NCBI RefSeq assembly: GCF_028554725.1
Contig: NC_071668.1
Coordinates: 76,850,719 to 76,914,718 of the forward strand
Origin: Zeugodacus cucurbitae
Taxonomy: Eukaryota > Arthropoda > Insecta > Diptera > Tephritidae
DNA: 64,000 nucleotides
Direction: 5' to 3'
A program made the translations under genes and the position numbers. Shown here piece by piece: positions 10,992 through 21,750 of the stretch (the first letter of the stretch is position 1; each line of letters starts with the position of its first letter). The notes under the pieces were generated by a model, which saw nothing but the letters and a program-made list of their open reading frames with translations, was not told where the DNA came from and did no database searches.

Positions 10992-11850
10992 TTCGTGCGA
11001 TTTATTTGTTTTAGTAGTATTTCACTATATTGTTATTAATTAATTAAACGCTCACTATTTTCACTGTACACAAATATTTTCTACATAAACGTTTTCGCTG
11101 CTCTTCACTGCTGCGTGCACAACAATTTAGCTCTGCGTGTGACTGGCCAAGTGATTGCCGTGTGAAGCGTATAAGAAACATCGGAAGCGTAATTCACCAC
11201 AGTCGCAGCTGTTTCTTGATTTTCTGCTTTGTCATTTTGTTTATTGTTTTCTTTGCTTTTGCGTTTATCTGTGTGTATGTGCATACTGTGATATATTATT
11301 TTGGTGGACAGTGGCGCGTCTAAATATATTGTAGAAGGTACTCAATATAAAAAATCTGAAAATACTGAAAAAAAAAATAAAAAAAATTAAATTTATTTTA
11401 TTTCATTTATTTTCAAAGCAATTCGTATATATTTCATTTGCCTTTATCAATACATATTTATTGTAATAATACTATTTTTTCTCAATTTTTTACGTTAAAA
11501 AGTGAAATATTACTATCTAATTTCTATAATTTTCAATTAAAAAATTTGTATTTTAATTTTGTTTTATTTTTTTTATTAAATACCAAAAAAAAAAAATAAT
11601 AAAAATTATTATAAATTTTTTTTATAATTATTTGCATACATATAATTTTTCTCTTATTTACCTTTTCTGCTATTTTCTATGATTCTGAAGATTTTAACAT
11701 TTGTTTATATTAAAAATTTTATTCTCATATTTTTAATTTATATTAAATTTCCATATTTTTTAATTTATATTAAATCCCCAAAGTGTGTTGAAAACACCCC
11801 TCGTTTACCAATTTGTTGGTTTCTTATCTCTCTCTGTTTATTTCAACGAT
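10992..11850. other. Upstream region of the isomerase gene and AT-rich spacer
   Basis: The first 200 bp should contain the short 5' UTR and promoter of the isomerase gene, but no clear TATA box or initiator could be chosen. From 11340 to 11770 the DNA is almost pure A/T. Bases 11843-11850 (TCAACGAT) are the left target copy of the next hAT element. Confidence 0.4.
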
Positions 11851-12767
11851 CAGTGGTGGATCCACGGGGGGGTGTGTGTGTTTGTTAAAACACCCCCTAA
11901 ACTCAGAGAAAAATATATGTTTGTTGATAAGGGTTTGGAATGAGGTTATTGATCAAAAAAATCACATCAAATTAAAGGCAATTATAATAAGTTACAAGAT
12001 TTTTGTTGTTATTCATATAATTCGAACTTTCTCTACATTTGTACAAACAGTATCGCTGAAGCTCAGTGATTAATTGAGGATTACACGGGATCTCACATTC
12101 CATGTTATATTTTCCTTTGTTTTTGAACTAGTTCTTCTAGTATTTCATCAACTGACAGATCAATATCCCTATGAATATTCATTGATACTAGACCATTAGG
12201 CCTATCTTGACCTGCCGTATTTCGTAAATAGGTTTTAATTCTCTTTAAACTTGAAAAACTTCTTTCCGGTGATGCTATTGAAACAGGCAATAACGCCAAT
12301 ATGCGTAAAATCTTGAAAATAGTCCCAAAAGTCGTTTTGTTCACTGCTTCTAAAGCTTCGAGAGCATTCCGAAAATGCATTCATGCCTGAAGTTCGCTGT
12401 TTCCACATTTTCACCTCCGCAAGAAAGTTTTGTTCTGAACAGTTGATCACCCATTCATAAAAAGAAAATATTTCTCGACCTTTTTTTAGCGTCAAATTCG
12501 TACTTTCGGAAAAATACACAAACATTTTCAAACACTGATCTGTGGTCAAGAAAGCGGCTTTTCAAATGAGCAATGTAAGTATCAAGAAAGGGAATATAAA
12601 AAGCAATGCGATAGTATGCCTCAGCGTCGTTCGTTTTCAACGTATCAAAACATGTGCTATAATAACTGAATTTTCGCGAGTCAACTGCTACATTAAAAAT
12701 ACGTTGATTAATAAAACTTTTCGTAAAACCTCTCTCCCCCCAAAAAATGTTTCTGGATCCGCCACTG
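11851..12767 (-). mobile_element. Non-autonomous hAT element, copy 2
   Basis: A 917-bp element with the same CAGTGG(C/T)GGATCC termini as copy 1 and the same transposase-derived interior on the minus strand. Flanking 8-mers TCAACGAT and TTAGCGAT agree at 6 of 8 positions, a decayed target-site duplication. Of the three copies this one keeps the longest C-terminal coding part. Confidence 0.82.
12105..12549 (-). pseudogene. hAT transposase C-terminal fragment with dimerisation domain
   Basis: Two overlapping frames (12105-12380 and 12235-12549) together carry the end of a hAT transposase. The segment LPVSIASPERSFSSLKRIK followed by TYLRNT and LVSMNIHRD is the signature of the hAT C-terminal dimerisation domain. 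A frameshift separates it from the upstream part, which shares VFVYFxExxxL-like remnants with copies 1 and 3. The N-terminal zinc finger and most of the catalytic core are absent from the element. Confidence 0.8.
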
Positions 12768-14779
12768 TTAGCGATTTTTCACATAAGAAACTTCTTAATA
12801 CATTTTTAAAGCATACTTTTAGGCTGACAAGTTTAGCTTGTCCGTCACTGTATATGCAATATCACATACAATATGAATATAATGTCAGATTTGGACAAAA
12901 AATTTATTTTATTTTATTGGTGACAACATGCAGGCGGAGCAAGAAGTAGTTTGTTTTGAATTATAAAGAAGAGATTAATTTTTATTTTTTTTTAGAAATG
13001 GCTTATGTTCAAAGTCTAATGTTGCTGACGTTGCTGAGAAACAAGTGAATAAATTTCAGAATTAATTATATATTAACAAGGAAAAAATAAATTATCACAG
13101 TTTGTCATGAAAACACATAGAATTGTGTATATTCAAGTGAAACTATTATAGAAGTTATCATATTCGTCTACTAGAAGATTTGAACCTTTAAATTTTTCTC
13201 TTGAATTTAAAATTTTTTTCGTTTAAGTGAAATTCTTATTTTCTCGCTACTATAATATTAACCTTTCTTTAACAACTTACAGACCAAAAAGTTGAATATA
13301 TGTAAGTCGGAGTACATTTTCGAACTCACCAACCAATAAAATATTTTACTCTTTCTCATAGCAATAGTGTTAGTCACTAACATTTAGTCTAGAATATAAA
13401 AAAAAAAAAAAAATATTCTGAAAAACCTTTTAAAAAGAATTCGATTTATTTGATTAAACTACATCATCTTTCTGTGAACCTGCTCTGTCATCAGTGAAAT
13501 TTCTGTGAAATTCGCATCTATTCAATGACGTCAGTGCGGTACGTCAATCTATGTCGTTTAAATGTTTATTTTTAGTTTGTGAGAACAAATATGGTAAATA
13601 CTTCTAGCATCACTCATCTTCCCTCAACTCATTTACTTTCACTTGTACGCTTAATTTCTACCACCACTCATCGTTCTTATCTGACACTGCTCCACCTAGT
13701 GATAATCAAATTTATTTAATGACAACAATATTTCCTACACCTTAATTGTGTTTATTTAAAAGGTATTCACCACTTCTCCAACTTAATTGTGTCAATTCAA
13801 ATGTTAAACATACATACATACATACACGTTAGCATACCTCAAACGGTTTGTGGGTGATACAAATCCCATGGTGATTAAAAAAAAAAGTTGAGGAAATACC
13901 CCGAAATTTGATTAAAACTCGCATAAAAAATCAAAAAGTAAATAAAACGCGACCGGCGACGATAAAAGCATGTGCCCAAGCACACATGTGATTATACACA
14001 GCTACAAATATACATATGTGTATATGTGTGGGTGTGTTTGTAGTTGCTTGTGTGTGTGCTCATGTTGTATAGCGCTGCGACTGTATAATCATGTGAGGCT
14101 TGTACCCCAGCCGTAGGGCGATGTCACTCCTCAATTATATTGCATCATTCGAAATTCATTCAAACACATGAAGAAACATGAAAAAACACAAATCAGCAAA
14201 GTTTTCTGTTTTTTTTTTTATTCTTTTGTGCTTTGATTTGTGCTTTCTTTGCTGATTTGCAAATTCACTTGTGAAACCAGAAGCGAAAATAAGCAATTGA
14301 ATGAAACATTTAGGTGAAGCAAAAAATATACCCTTTACGAAGGGGGCAAGATTCTAAATTTATAGAGCATGGATTAGCTTGTGTAACAGTAATTTTTATA
14401 AAATTTATCAAATAGTAGTAAATGAGCAAATTTTAATTAATTTTTATGAATTTTTTTATTTAACGAATTTTTATTATTTACATACGTAATTAAAACCGGT
14501 CAACAAAAAAAATATTTTTTTTTGGGTTTCTGTTCTCATGCTTGAATTCTAATTCTAGACATTGAAAAAAACTTAAATATTAATCTTTAGTTCTTTAAGT
14601 TTGCTTTGGGCTGATCTACATCGATAAGTATATTTTAATTTATTTCATAAATCAAAGATGGCAGCACTTTGATTAACCCGAAAGTAAACAGTATTATTAT
14701 TTGTAAGAGGCACAGTAGTGAATGCTAACCTGTTTATTATAGCTGTAACAACAATATTAGTGTATTACTCAGTTTAAAA
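12768..14779. other. Non-coding stretch with microsatellites
   Basis: No gene recognised. Contains an A-run near 13400, a CATACATACATAC microsatellite near 13811 and a GT-rich part near 14010-14060. The last 80 bp directly precede the CxxC fragment below and may belong to the same repeat. Confidence 0.45.
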
Positions 14780-14944
14780 ATGGCATCAAGTCAGTGTAAA
14801 AATGATGTTGATTCATTCTGTTTTATCTGCGGTGAATTTATTAAAGTTAGAAGTAAAAAATTTGCTTTATCAACAAATTTGAAACTTTGCGAAGCCTATG
14901 AAGCCTATTTTAACCTAAAAGTCAGTAATCAAAATAATCTATAG
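14780..14944 (+). pseudogene. Truncated CxxC-type protein fragment of a repeated invertebrate gene family
   Basis: A 54-codon frame starting MASSQCKNDVDSFCFICGEF and ending at TAG. The FCFICGEF segment (a CxxC knuckle), followed by LCEAYEAYFNLKVSNQ, resembles the N-terminus of a multi-copy, probably transposon-associated, invertebrate protein family that continues in other members with further Cys pairs. Here the frame stops where that second part should begin and only A-rich sequence follows, so this is a decayed fragment. The family assignment is from memory of the motif, not from a search. Confidence 0.5.
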
Positions 14945-15918
14945 TGAAATTGTAGAAAAAACATAAAAATCAGTAATTTCTGCTTAAAAATAGAAAAATT
15001 GCTCAAATTTCTACGAAAGCAAACTTTAACCAAAAAAAAAATTAAAATTATTTAAAAAAAATTCCCTTATTTTAGTCATAAGAGAAACTAAAATTTAACA
15101 TGTAGGTGTCAGACCCAAAAATCGTGTTGACCTGTGAAATTTAGGTATAATTTTTAATAATTCTTGTTAAATTGTGTTCATTTATTCATTCAATATATGC
15201 ATACATACATATGAGCATATACATTTCTACTCAAAAGGAACGTAAATGTGACACCCATTCACTTTGCACAGAGCATTCACCCAAGAAAGTACAGCTGTCT
15301 ATATATGCTCACATATACATATTTCCATCAACATATTTTTATAAGCATATTTATACTTATATATACACATAATATTTAAGTATATTTCAGTACTGAAACT
15401 CTAACCTCAGTCGCCGCCGTTGCCTGTCTCGTCTGTTATGCTGCGCCTCTGCGTCTTCCGTAAGCAAAAAAATCCATTGACTCTGATTTCGCGGTTTAAA
15501 ATTTCGGGCGCCTCTAAAAAAGTAAACAAGAAGCATTTAATTTTCTTATAAAATAAGAAATTCCGAATAATATAAACATAAAATCGAAATTATTGCGCAC
15601 TTTTTGATGATTTGCCTGATACTCTCAGTTGACAATGAAATCGAAGCACTGAATGGACAGACGCTACAAAATGTCGTTAATGAAAAATGCTTAGCGAATG
15701 CGTAAAAATAAAAGAAGAGTAAACAATTACACTTTCTACATAAATGATAATTCAAAAGAAATCGATCTGATAATTTTTGGTTCTGACAATATTGTCTTAT
15801 GTGTTACGCAATAATATCTACGCAGCAGACTAAAAGAGCTGCTTAAAATGCTTTCAAAGCCTTTTTGTTTATATATCTTTGCTTTTACAAACCTTTGATT
15901 TTAATAAATTAATTAAAC
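14945..15918. other. Non-coding stretch
   Basis: AT-rich, with ATACATACATATGAGC-type simple sequence near 15190. No gene or further repeat recognised. Confidence 0.45.
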
Positions 15919-17300
15919 AAGTAAGGAAGGGCTAAGTTCGGATGCAACCGAATATCATATAACCTCGCAATTTATTCATTTAATGTTATTAAGATAGCAA
16001 TTTGACACATATGTATGTGATTGCAACCGTTTAGCTGGTTATAGCCGAATCAACGATAGTACGCCACTTCTCTCTCTCCTTCGCAGTTCGGCGCCAGTTG
16101 GAGATCCCAAGTGTAAACAGGGCGCTCTCCACCTTTTCCCTCCAACGGAGTGGAGGCCTTCCCCTTCCTCGGCTTCCTCCGGCGGGTACTGCATCGAACA
16201 CTTTCAGGGCTGGAGTGTTTTCGTCCATACGGACAACATGTCCTAGCCAGCGTAGCCGCTGTCTTTTTATTCGCTGAACTATGTCAATGTCGTCGTATAA
16301 CTCATACAGCTCATCGTTCCATCGTCTGCGGTATTCGCCGTTGCCAATGTTGTGAGGACCATAAATCTTGCTCAAAATTTTCCTCTCGAAAACTCCTAGT
16401 GTCGTCTCATCAGATGTTGACATCGTCCAAGCTTCTGCACCATAAAGCAGGACGGGAATGATAAGCGACTTGTAGAGCTTGATTTTGGTTCGTCGAGAGA
16501 GGACTTTATTGTTCAATTGCCTACTCAGTCAAAAGTAGCACTTGTTGGCAAGAATGATTCTGCGCTGGATTCCTAGGCTGACATTATTCGTGTTGTTTAT
16601 GCTGGTTCCCAGATATACGAAACTATCTACGACTTCAAAGTTATGGCTGTCAACAGTGACGTGGGAGCCAAGACGCGAGTGCGCTGAGTGTTTGCTTGAT
16701 GACAGGAGATATTTCGTCTTGTCCTCATTCACCTCCAAACATATTTTATATTCGCTATATATATAATATATGGGGACTAAGATAATTATATCTTATAGTT
16801 TTTTTTTCACTCATTATCGGCACTAAGGTACTATATATTCAAGACTTTACGACTATATATGTTAACTTTGCAAAGATATCTAACATATGAACCCATATAT
16901 ACGGAAGAAATCCTAGCGGATGTTTGAAACTCAAAATTTTAAGTATATGCGAGCTACTGGAAGTAATGACTCGATTCCATTTCGGGTACAGAGACACATC
17001 CTTAGAAGAAAATTATTCACTACGAAAGAAAGATATTTGCCGATATATTCTATAAAAAAAATTATCCATTCTCACTGATCTGGGACTTGGAAAACTTATA
17101 GTCCGATTTCGACAACTTTCATTAATTAAATAAATATGTAAAACAACTGTTGGATAGACATTTAAGAAATCACTTAGTCTCTTATCATGAGATAGAAACA
17201 TATCAGTCTAGTAGTAGCATTTAATACCCATTGCATCTGTGAGAAGAACGCTTGACTGAATTTGATTTGATCAAACATTTTTTCTCCGCTTGGACCGTCA
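15919..17300 (+). repeat. AACAAGTAAGG-family dispersed repeat, interrupted by a LINE
   Basis: Begins AACAAGTAAGGAAGGGCTAAG then TTCGGATGCAACCGAATATC and CTCGCAATTTATT, the same end as the 6669-7805 repeat in inverse orientation. After about 100 bp it is broken by a LINE fragment (16019-16745). Beyond that, sequence of similar character continues to about 17300. The right limit is uncertain. Confidence 0.5.
16019..16745 (-). mobile_element. 5'-truncated non-LTR retrotransposon (YADD-type LINE, CATA-tailed subfamily)
   Basis: Minus-strand fragment of the C-terminal part of a reverse-transcriptase protein. Frames at 16529-16738 (EVNEDKTKYLLSSSK, FVYLGTSIN) and 16031-16516 (LYKSLIIPVLLYGAEAW, ERKILSKIYGP, LRWLGHVVRM) are adjacent and in the expected order, separated by a frame break. 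The 3' end runs through GGCTATAACCAGCTAAACGG into a CACATACATATG tail. The reverse-transcriptase core is missing through 5' truncation. Related copies lie at 20145, 32670 and 53023. The LINE clade cannot be fixed by eye. Confidence 0.8.
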
Positions 17301-19639
17301 TTTATCTGTTTCCCTGCATAGAGAACAGATTAGAGTGACTCTAAATCGGACTTCATTAATCTCATTAGCTGTGAAATTGAATCCTTTCATATCGCAATAG
17401 TATATAAAGTTTGTCTAAAACAAGAGATCAAATCCGAATCGGATTCTCACAGAAAACATTCATGAAGCTCCGACTCCCTCGAAAGTCAAAGAATATCTTT
17501 CGAATAACCACTAAGGACTTACTATTAGCAGGTTTCTTCAAATAAGTTAAGTTGGCTTAAAAAGCGCAATCCTAAATAATCTTGAAGTAAGCTCTAAAGA
17601 ATAGAAACCTGCCCCAAAATCTTGGTGGCCCAATAAGGAGTTCTGCATACAGGTCCGTAAGAAGTTTATCGATGCCCTAAATACAGTTGAATTACAAGTG
17701 TTCGGATCGGTAGGTATTTACATAAATAGTATTCTTCAAACCAAGTGCGCTGCTCTTAGCCAAATATTTTCTTCATATGCTAAAAACAGTTTGACTTTGC
17801 AACAACAATTAATATAGTAAATTAAACCCTCTTTGCAGGACTGACCTTGCTTTTGCCACCTTTGAACAGTGCCTGTCATTGACTTTAACGGGCAACGCCT
17901 ACTCGCCACTCGTTATACGCGCACTGTGCTGCATTTCTGTTGTTGTTTATGCTTTATGAAAATTGCATGCGTTGCGCATTTTTATTGAAATAAAATTTTA
18001 ATTTATTAATTTATTAGCGAACAAATAAGTAAAAACAAAAAGAAGAAAAGCGCAAAAAAAAAACTCCACAACAAGCCCACATAAATGCGCCAAGCGGAGC
18101 ATGAAAAACAATGCTACAATTCTCATACATATTTTTTTAACATGCATACATATGCACCACTAGGAGTGTGTGGCTGTGTGCGTGTCTTTTGGCCGAGCGC
18201 ATTGGCATGGCGCAAAGCTTCAGCGACGCGCTGTGATCGCCTATAATCCTGCGCTCGGCCGATTGAAAAAATCAGTCGGGGGCGTTTAAGCTTCGCGCCG
18301 CGTCATGGCTACGCATACACATATACATTGCGAGTACATAGGTGTATGTGTGTGCATAAGTGCTTATGTAATGAAGATATGTGCTGTAAATTTGTCTGTG
18401 TTATGATGCGGATGGCGCGTGGTTTCGCTTCAATGGCAACACTGATTGTCTGCGGCTCGTTTTATACGCGCATAATTGTTACATATTACATACATACAAA
18501 CATATGTATATGTGTATGTAAGTATGTATGCCTGTGAGTGGCTGTGTGCATGCACTCTTGCATTTGTAGTGGAAATCCACTTTATCACGTCGCATGGAAG
18601 AATTTAATATTTTTCAATTAAAAAATCTGCGCTCGCTTTGCTTGGCGCCCGCTCGTTAGCGCAGCGCACTTTTTTCAAGCGCCACACAAGCACACCTACA
18701 TATATATGTATGTATGAGTGCACGCATTAATTTCATACTTTTTACACCACACACACACACACATGCAATGGCACGCTGGGTCGCAAAAGGCACTTAATTG
18801 ATCAAATATTTTTACAAAAACTTATTTTTGCTTTTATTTATAATATGTATTTGCATATTTATATATACATACATACATATGTATATGTATGTGTATATAT
18901 ACAACATTCTGCGCGCCAATAATCGCATTGCCTGTTTGCATATTTGTTGTCATAATCCTCTTTACACGTGTGGTCAGCGCTCTGCTTCTGCCCATTTCCA
19001 ACACCGCTTTTAAGTTTTGGCTGCCACAAAATTTGCATCGCCCTCCTCCGCCCTGCGTCTCTCTTGGTCGAAAAAGTTAAATATATGCGCATAAGCAAAT
19101 ATGCATACATAAATAAATATGTATCTGTATGTACTATATGTCCATATTTTTATGCTAATAACTATCTGCTCGTTGCATTAAAACTGACTCGACAAATTGC
19201 CATTGGCGGCCTGAGGCGCGAAATTTGATGTTTTTATTAACAGAAAAAAGCTTGAAATGCAATATTAAAGTTACAAAAAGCCGACAGAGAACGTTTTAAT
19301 TTCGAGAAATGACACCAATGTGTAACCGCAGTCAAAAAGTTAACACTAAAAGCGTATTTCTACAGGCAAAATTAGCGTAGTATACGATTCTAACTAATTT
19401 ACAGATCCAAACAGGTTCAGATCACCGAAAGAACAAGCCACGGCTTGGAAAAAATCCGAGTCAATTCCCGTACCACAGAGCCGGTTGTCATGAAAATCTC
19501 TAAACAGTGCGAAATCATCTCTGCAGTCACTTGCTGGAAGCCGAGCCGCCTCCCAGAGTTATCCAGAGTATTTTTTTTAAATAAGTCGATGACCTACAAC
19601 GCTATATCGACCGGACTTAGGACGCTGACTTCTGACAAG
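17301..19639. other. Non-coding stretch with a GC-rich palindromic island
   Basis: Mostly AT-rich with ACATACATATGTATG microsatellites (near 18490, 18710, 18865). A GC-rich island at about 18170-18310 contains a perfect 11-bp inverted repeat (entered separately). The part at 19440-19600 may be decayed retrotransposon sequence but I could not place it. No gene recognised. Confidence 0.4.
18191..18260. repeat. GC-rich inverted repeat, 11-bp arms
   Basis: GGCCGAGCGCA at 18191-18201 is the exact complement of TGCGCTCGGCC at 18250-18260. Between them GGCG...CGCC and AGCG-ACG-CGCT offer further pairing, so the 70 bp could fold as a multi-stem hairpin. Its GC content stands out strongly from the surrounding DNA. 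No known RNA family is recognised. Confidence 0.5.
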
Positions 19640-20030
19640 CACTGAACGTCATTCACAGTGGAGCTATTAACATCTACCTTGACTCCCTACCCGTGAAAGA
19701 CGTACTTGGAGTCAAATCACCATCGCGCAGACACGTAACTAGAGTAGCCTCACGAAACTTGAGTGACCCTCACGCAAATTCGTTCAAGATACAGTAGTAC
19801 ATTAAACTCTTACTTATACAAACTGAACTCCGACAAACCTAACATACATATGTGCCGTATAACAATTACCACCACTTTACATGTCCAATACACCCCACCC
19901 ATCTAACACCCTTTGGCCCGGTCCTGTCGAAACAGCTCTTTCCTGAGTCTCTCGTTAGATGACTTCGATGACAGATAAGCAGGTTTAGATAAATGTTACA
20001 GCAACAATAACATTATAGAATCATACTAAA
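19640..20030 (+). mobile_element. Decayed jockey-like LINE 3' end
   Basis: A degenerate copy of the element seen at 59353-59863. Matching stretches include AACTAGAGT, GAGTGACCCTCACGCAAATTC and a GTTAGATGACTTC block, followed by ACAGCAACAATAACA as a decayed CAA-rich tail. Many stops; no useful frame survives. Confidence 0.55.
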
Positions 20031-20130
20031 CAAATCTTTTTTTTAACTATATAATCTCATGTCTCAAATTGGTGTGTGTCTCGAATGATACTGTGGATAG
20101 CTAAGACACGCAACTCTTTTTAATTAAAGT

Positions 20131-20758
20131 AATGTTATCTCTCTCTGCTTTTTCCCGACTGGATAAGGAAGCGAAGCGAATTGGTCTGGTGGTGAACGAG
20201 TACAAGACGAAATATCTCCTGTCGTCAAACAAACAGTCAGCGCATTCGCGTCTTGGCTCCCACGTCACTTTTGACAGTCATAACTTTGAAGTTGTAGATA
20301 ATTTCGTATACCTGGGAACAACACCAACAATGTCAGACTTGAAATCCAACGCAGAATCACTCTTGCCAACAGGTGTTACTTTGGACTGAGTTGGCAATTG
20401 AAAAGTAAAGTCCTCTCTCGACGAACAAAAATCAAACTCTTCAAGTCCCTCATCATTCCGTCCTACTTTATGGTGCAGAAGCGTGGACGATGTCAACAAC
20501 CGATGAGGCGAAACTAGGAGTTTTCGAGAGAAAGGTTTTGCGGAAGATTTATGATCCTCAGAACATGGGCAACGGCGAATACCGCAGACGATGGAACGAT
20601 GAGCTGTACGAGTTATACGACGACATAGATATAGTCCAGCGAATAAAAAGGGCCTGGCTTCACTTGGTGTTACCAATTGGCGCCAAACTGCCAAAAGGAG
20701 AGATGCGTGGCGCGTAAGCAGTTTCTACGCCAATCAAGAAGAAGAATGTTATCTCTCT
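20131..20758 (+). mobile_element. 5'-truncated LINE insertion with 14-bp target-site duplication and AAG tail
   Basis: The insert occupies 20145-20744 and is flanked by identical 14-mers AATGTTATCTCTCT at 20131-20144 and 20745-20758. It ends in a short (AAG)n tail (CAATCAAGAAGAAG), so insertion was in plus orientation by target-primed reverse transcription. Coding remnants are EAKRIGLVVNEYKTKYLLSSN, FEVVDNFVYLGT and, after frameshifts, LGVFERKVLRKIYDPQNM and WNDELYELYDDIDIVQRIKR. About 130 bp covering the RLRWLGHVVRM part are missing compared with 53115-53537. The perfect duplication implies a relatively recent event. Confidence 0.88.
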
Positions 20759-20814
20759 AGATTAGAAAGAGAAAATATAATTTTTAATTTCTGTAGAAAG
20801 AACAGAGATTACTA

Positions 20815-21748
20815 ACGGGTGATTTTTTTGAGGTTAGGATTTTCATGCATTAGTATTTGACAGATCACGTGGGATTTCAGACATGGTGTCAAAGAGAAAG
20901 ATGCTCAGTATGCTTTGACATTTCATCATGAATAGACTTACTAACGAGCAACGCTTGCAAATCATTGAATTTTATTACCAAAATCAGTGTTCGGTTCGAA
21001 ATGTGTTTATCGACAAATTTTGTTCAGCGATGAGGCTCATTTCTGGTTGAATGGCTACGTAAATAAGCAAAATTGCCGCATTTGGGGTGAAGAGCAACCA
21101 GAAGCCGTTCAAGAACTGCCCATGCATCCCGAAAAATGCACTGTTTGGTGTGGTTTGTACGCTGGTGGAATCATTGGACCGTATTTTTTCAAAGATGCTG
21201 TTGGACGCAACGTTACGGTGAATGGCGATCGCTATCGTTCGATGCTAACAAACTTTTTGTTGCCAAAAATGGAAGAACTGAACTTGGTTGACATGTGGTT
21301 TCAACAAGATGGCGCTACATGCCACACAGCTCGCGATTCTATGGTCATTTTGAGGGAAAACTTCGGAGAACAATTCATCTCAAGAAATGGACCCGTAAGT
21401 TGGCCACCAAGATCATGCGATTTAACGCCTTTAGACTATTTTTTGTGGGGCTACGTCAAGTCTAAAGTCTACAGAAATAAGCCAGCAACTATTCCAGCTT
21501 TGGAAGACAACATTTCCGAAGAAATTCGGGCTATTCCGGCCGAAATGCTCGAAAAAGTTGCCCAAAATTGGACTTTCCGAATGGACCACCTAAGACGCAG
21601 CCGCGGTCAACATTTAAATGAAATTATCTTCAAAAAGTAAATGTCATGAACCAATCTAACGTTTCAAATAAAGAACCGATGAGATTTTGCAAATTTTATG
21701 CGTTTTTTTTTTTAAAAAAAGTTATCAAGCTCTTAAAAAATCACCCTT
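20815..21748 (+). mobile_element. DD41D mariner (rosa-like), copy A, internally deleted
   Basis: A 934-bp Tc1/mariner-superfamily element. The termini are ACGGGTGATTTTTTTGAGG at the left and, in inverse sense, AAGGGTGATTTTTTAAGAG at the right, flanked by TA on both sides (20813-20814, 21749-21750). Compared with copy B (49650-50881) it lacks about 373 bp from the DNA-binding and early catalytic part of the transposase. The join lies at a shared TTT, and the deletion shifts the frame. It keeps the start codon and the stop codon that copy B has lost. Confidence 0.9.
20928..21640 (+). pseudogene. DD41D mariner transposase, frameshifted by internal deletion
   Basis: Translation starts at ATG 20928 (MNRLTNEQRLQIIEFYYQNQ, the start of a helix-turn-helix region). 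It then breaks at about 21006-21010, where the 373-bp deletion joins to ...YRQILFSDEAHFWL in another frame. From there the catalytic domain is intact to the TAA at 21638-21640, ending HLRRSRGQHLNEIIFKK. Catalytic aspartates are in FSDEAHF, QQDGATCHTA and TPLDYFLWG. The shared part differs from copy B at only one visible residue (DSMV for DSMA). It cannot make functional transposase. Confidence 0.88.
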
Positions 21749-21750
21749 TA

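Noticed and set aside
11309..11318. Possible extra hAT terminus (CAGTGGCGCG)
   Set aside because: Only the first eight bases match, and no partner terminus, transposase remnant or 8-bp duplication is nearby.
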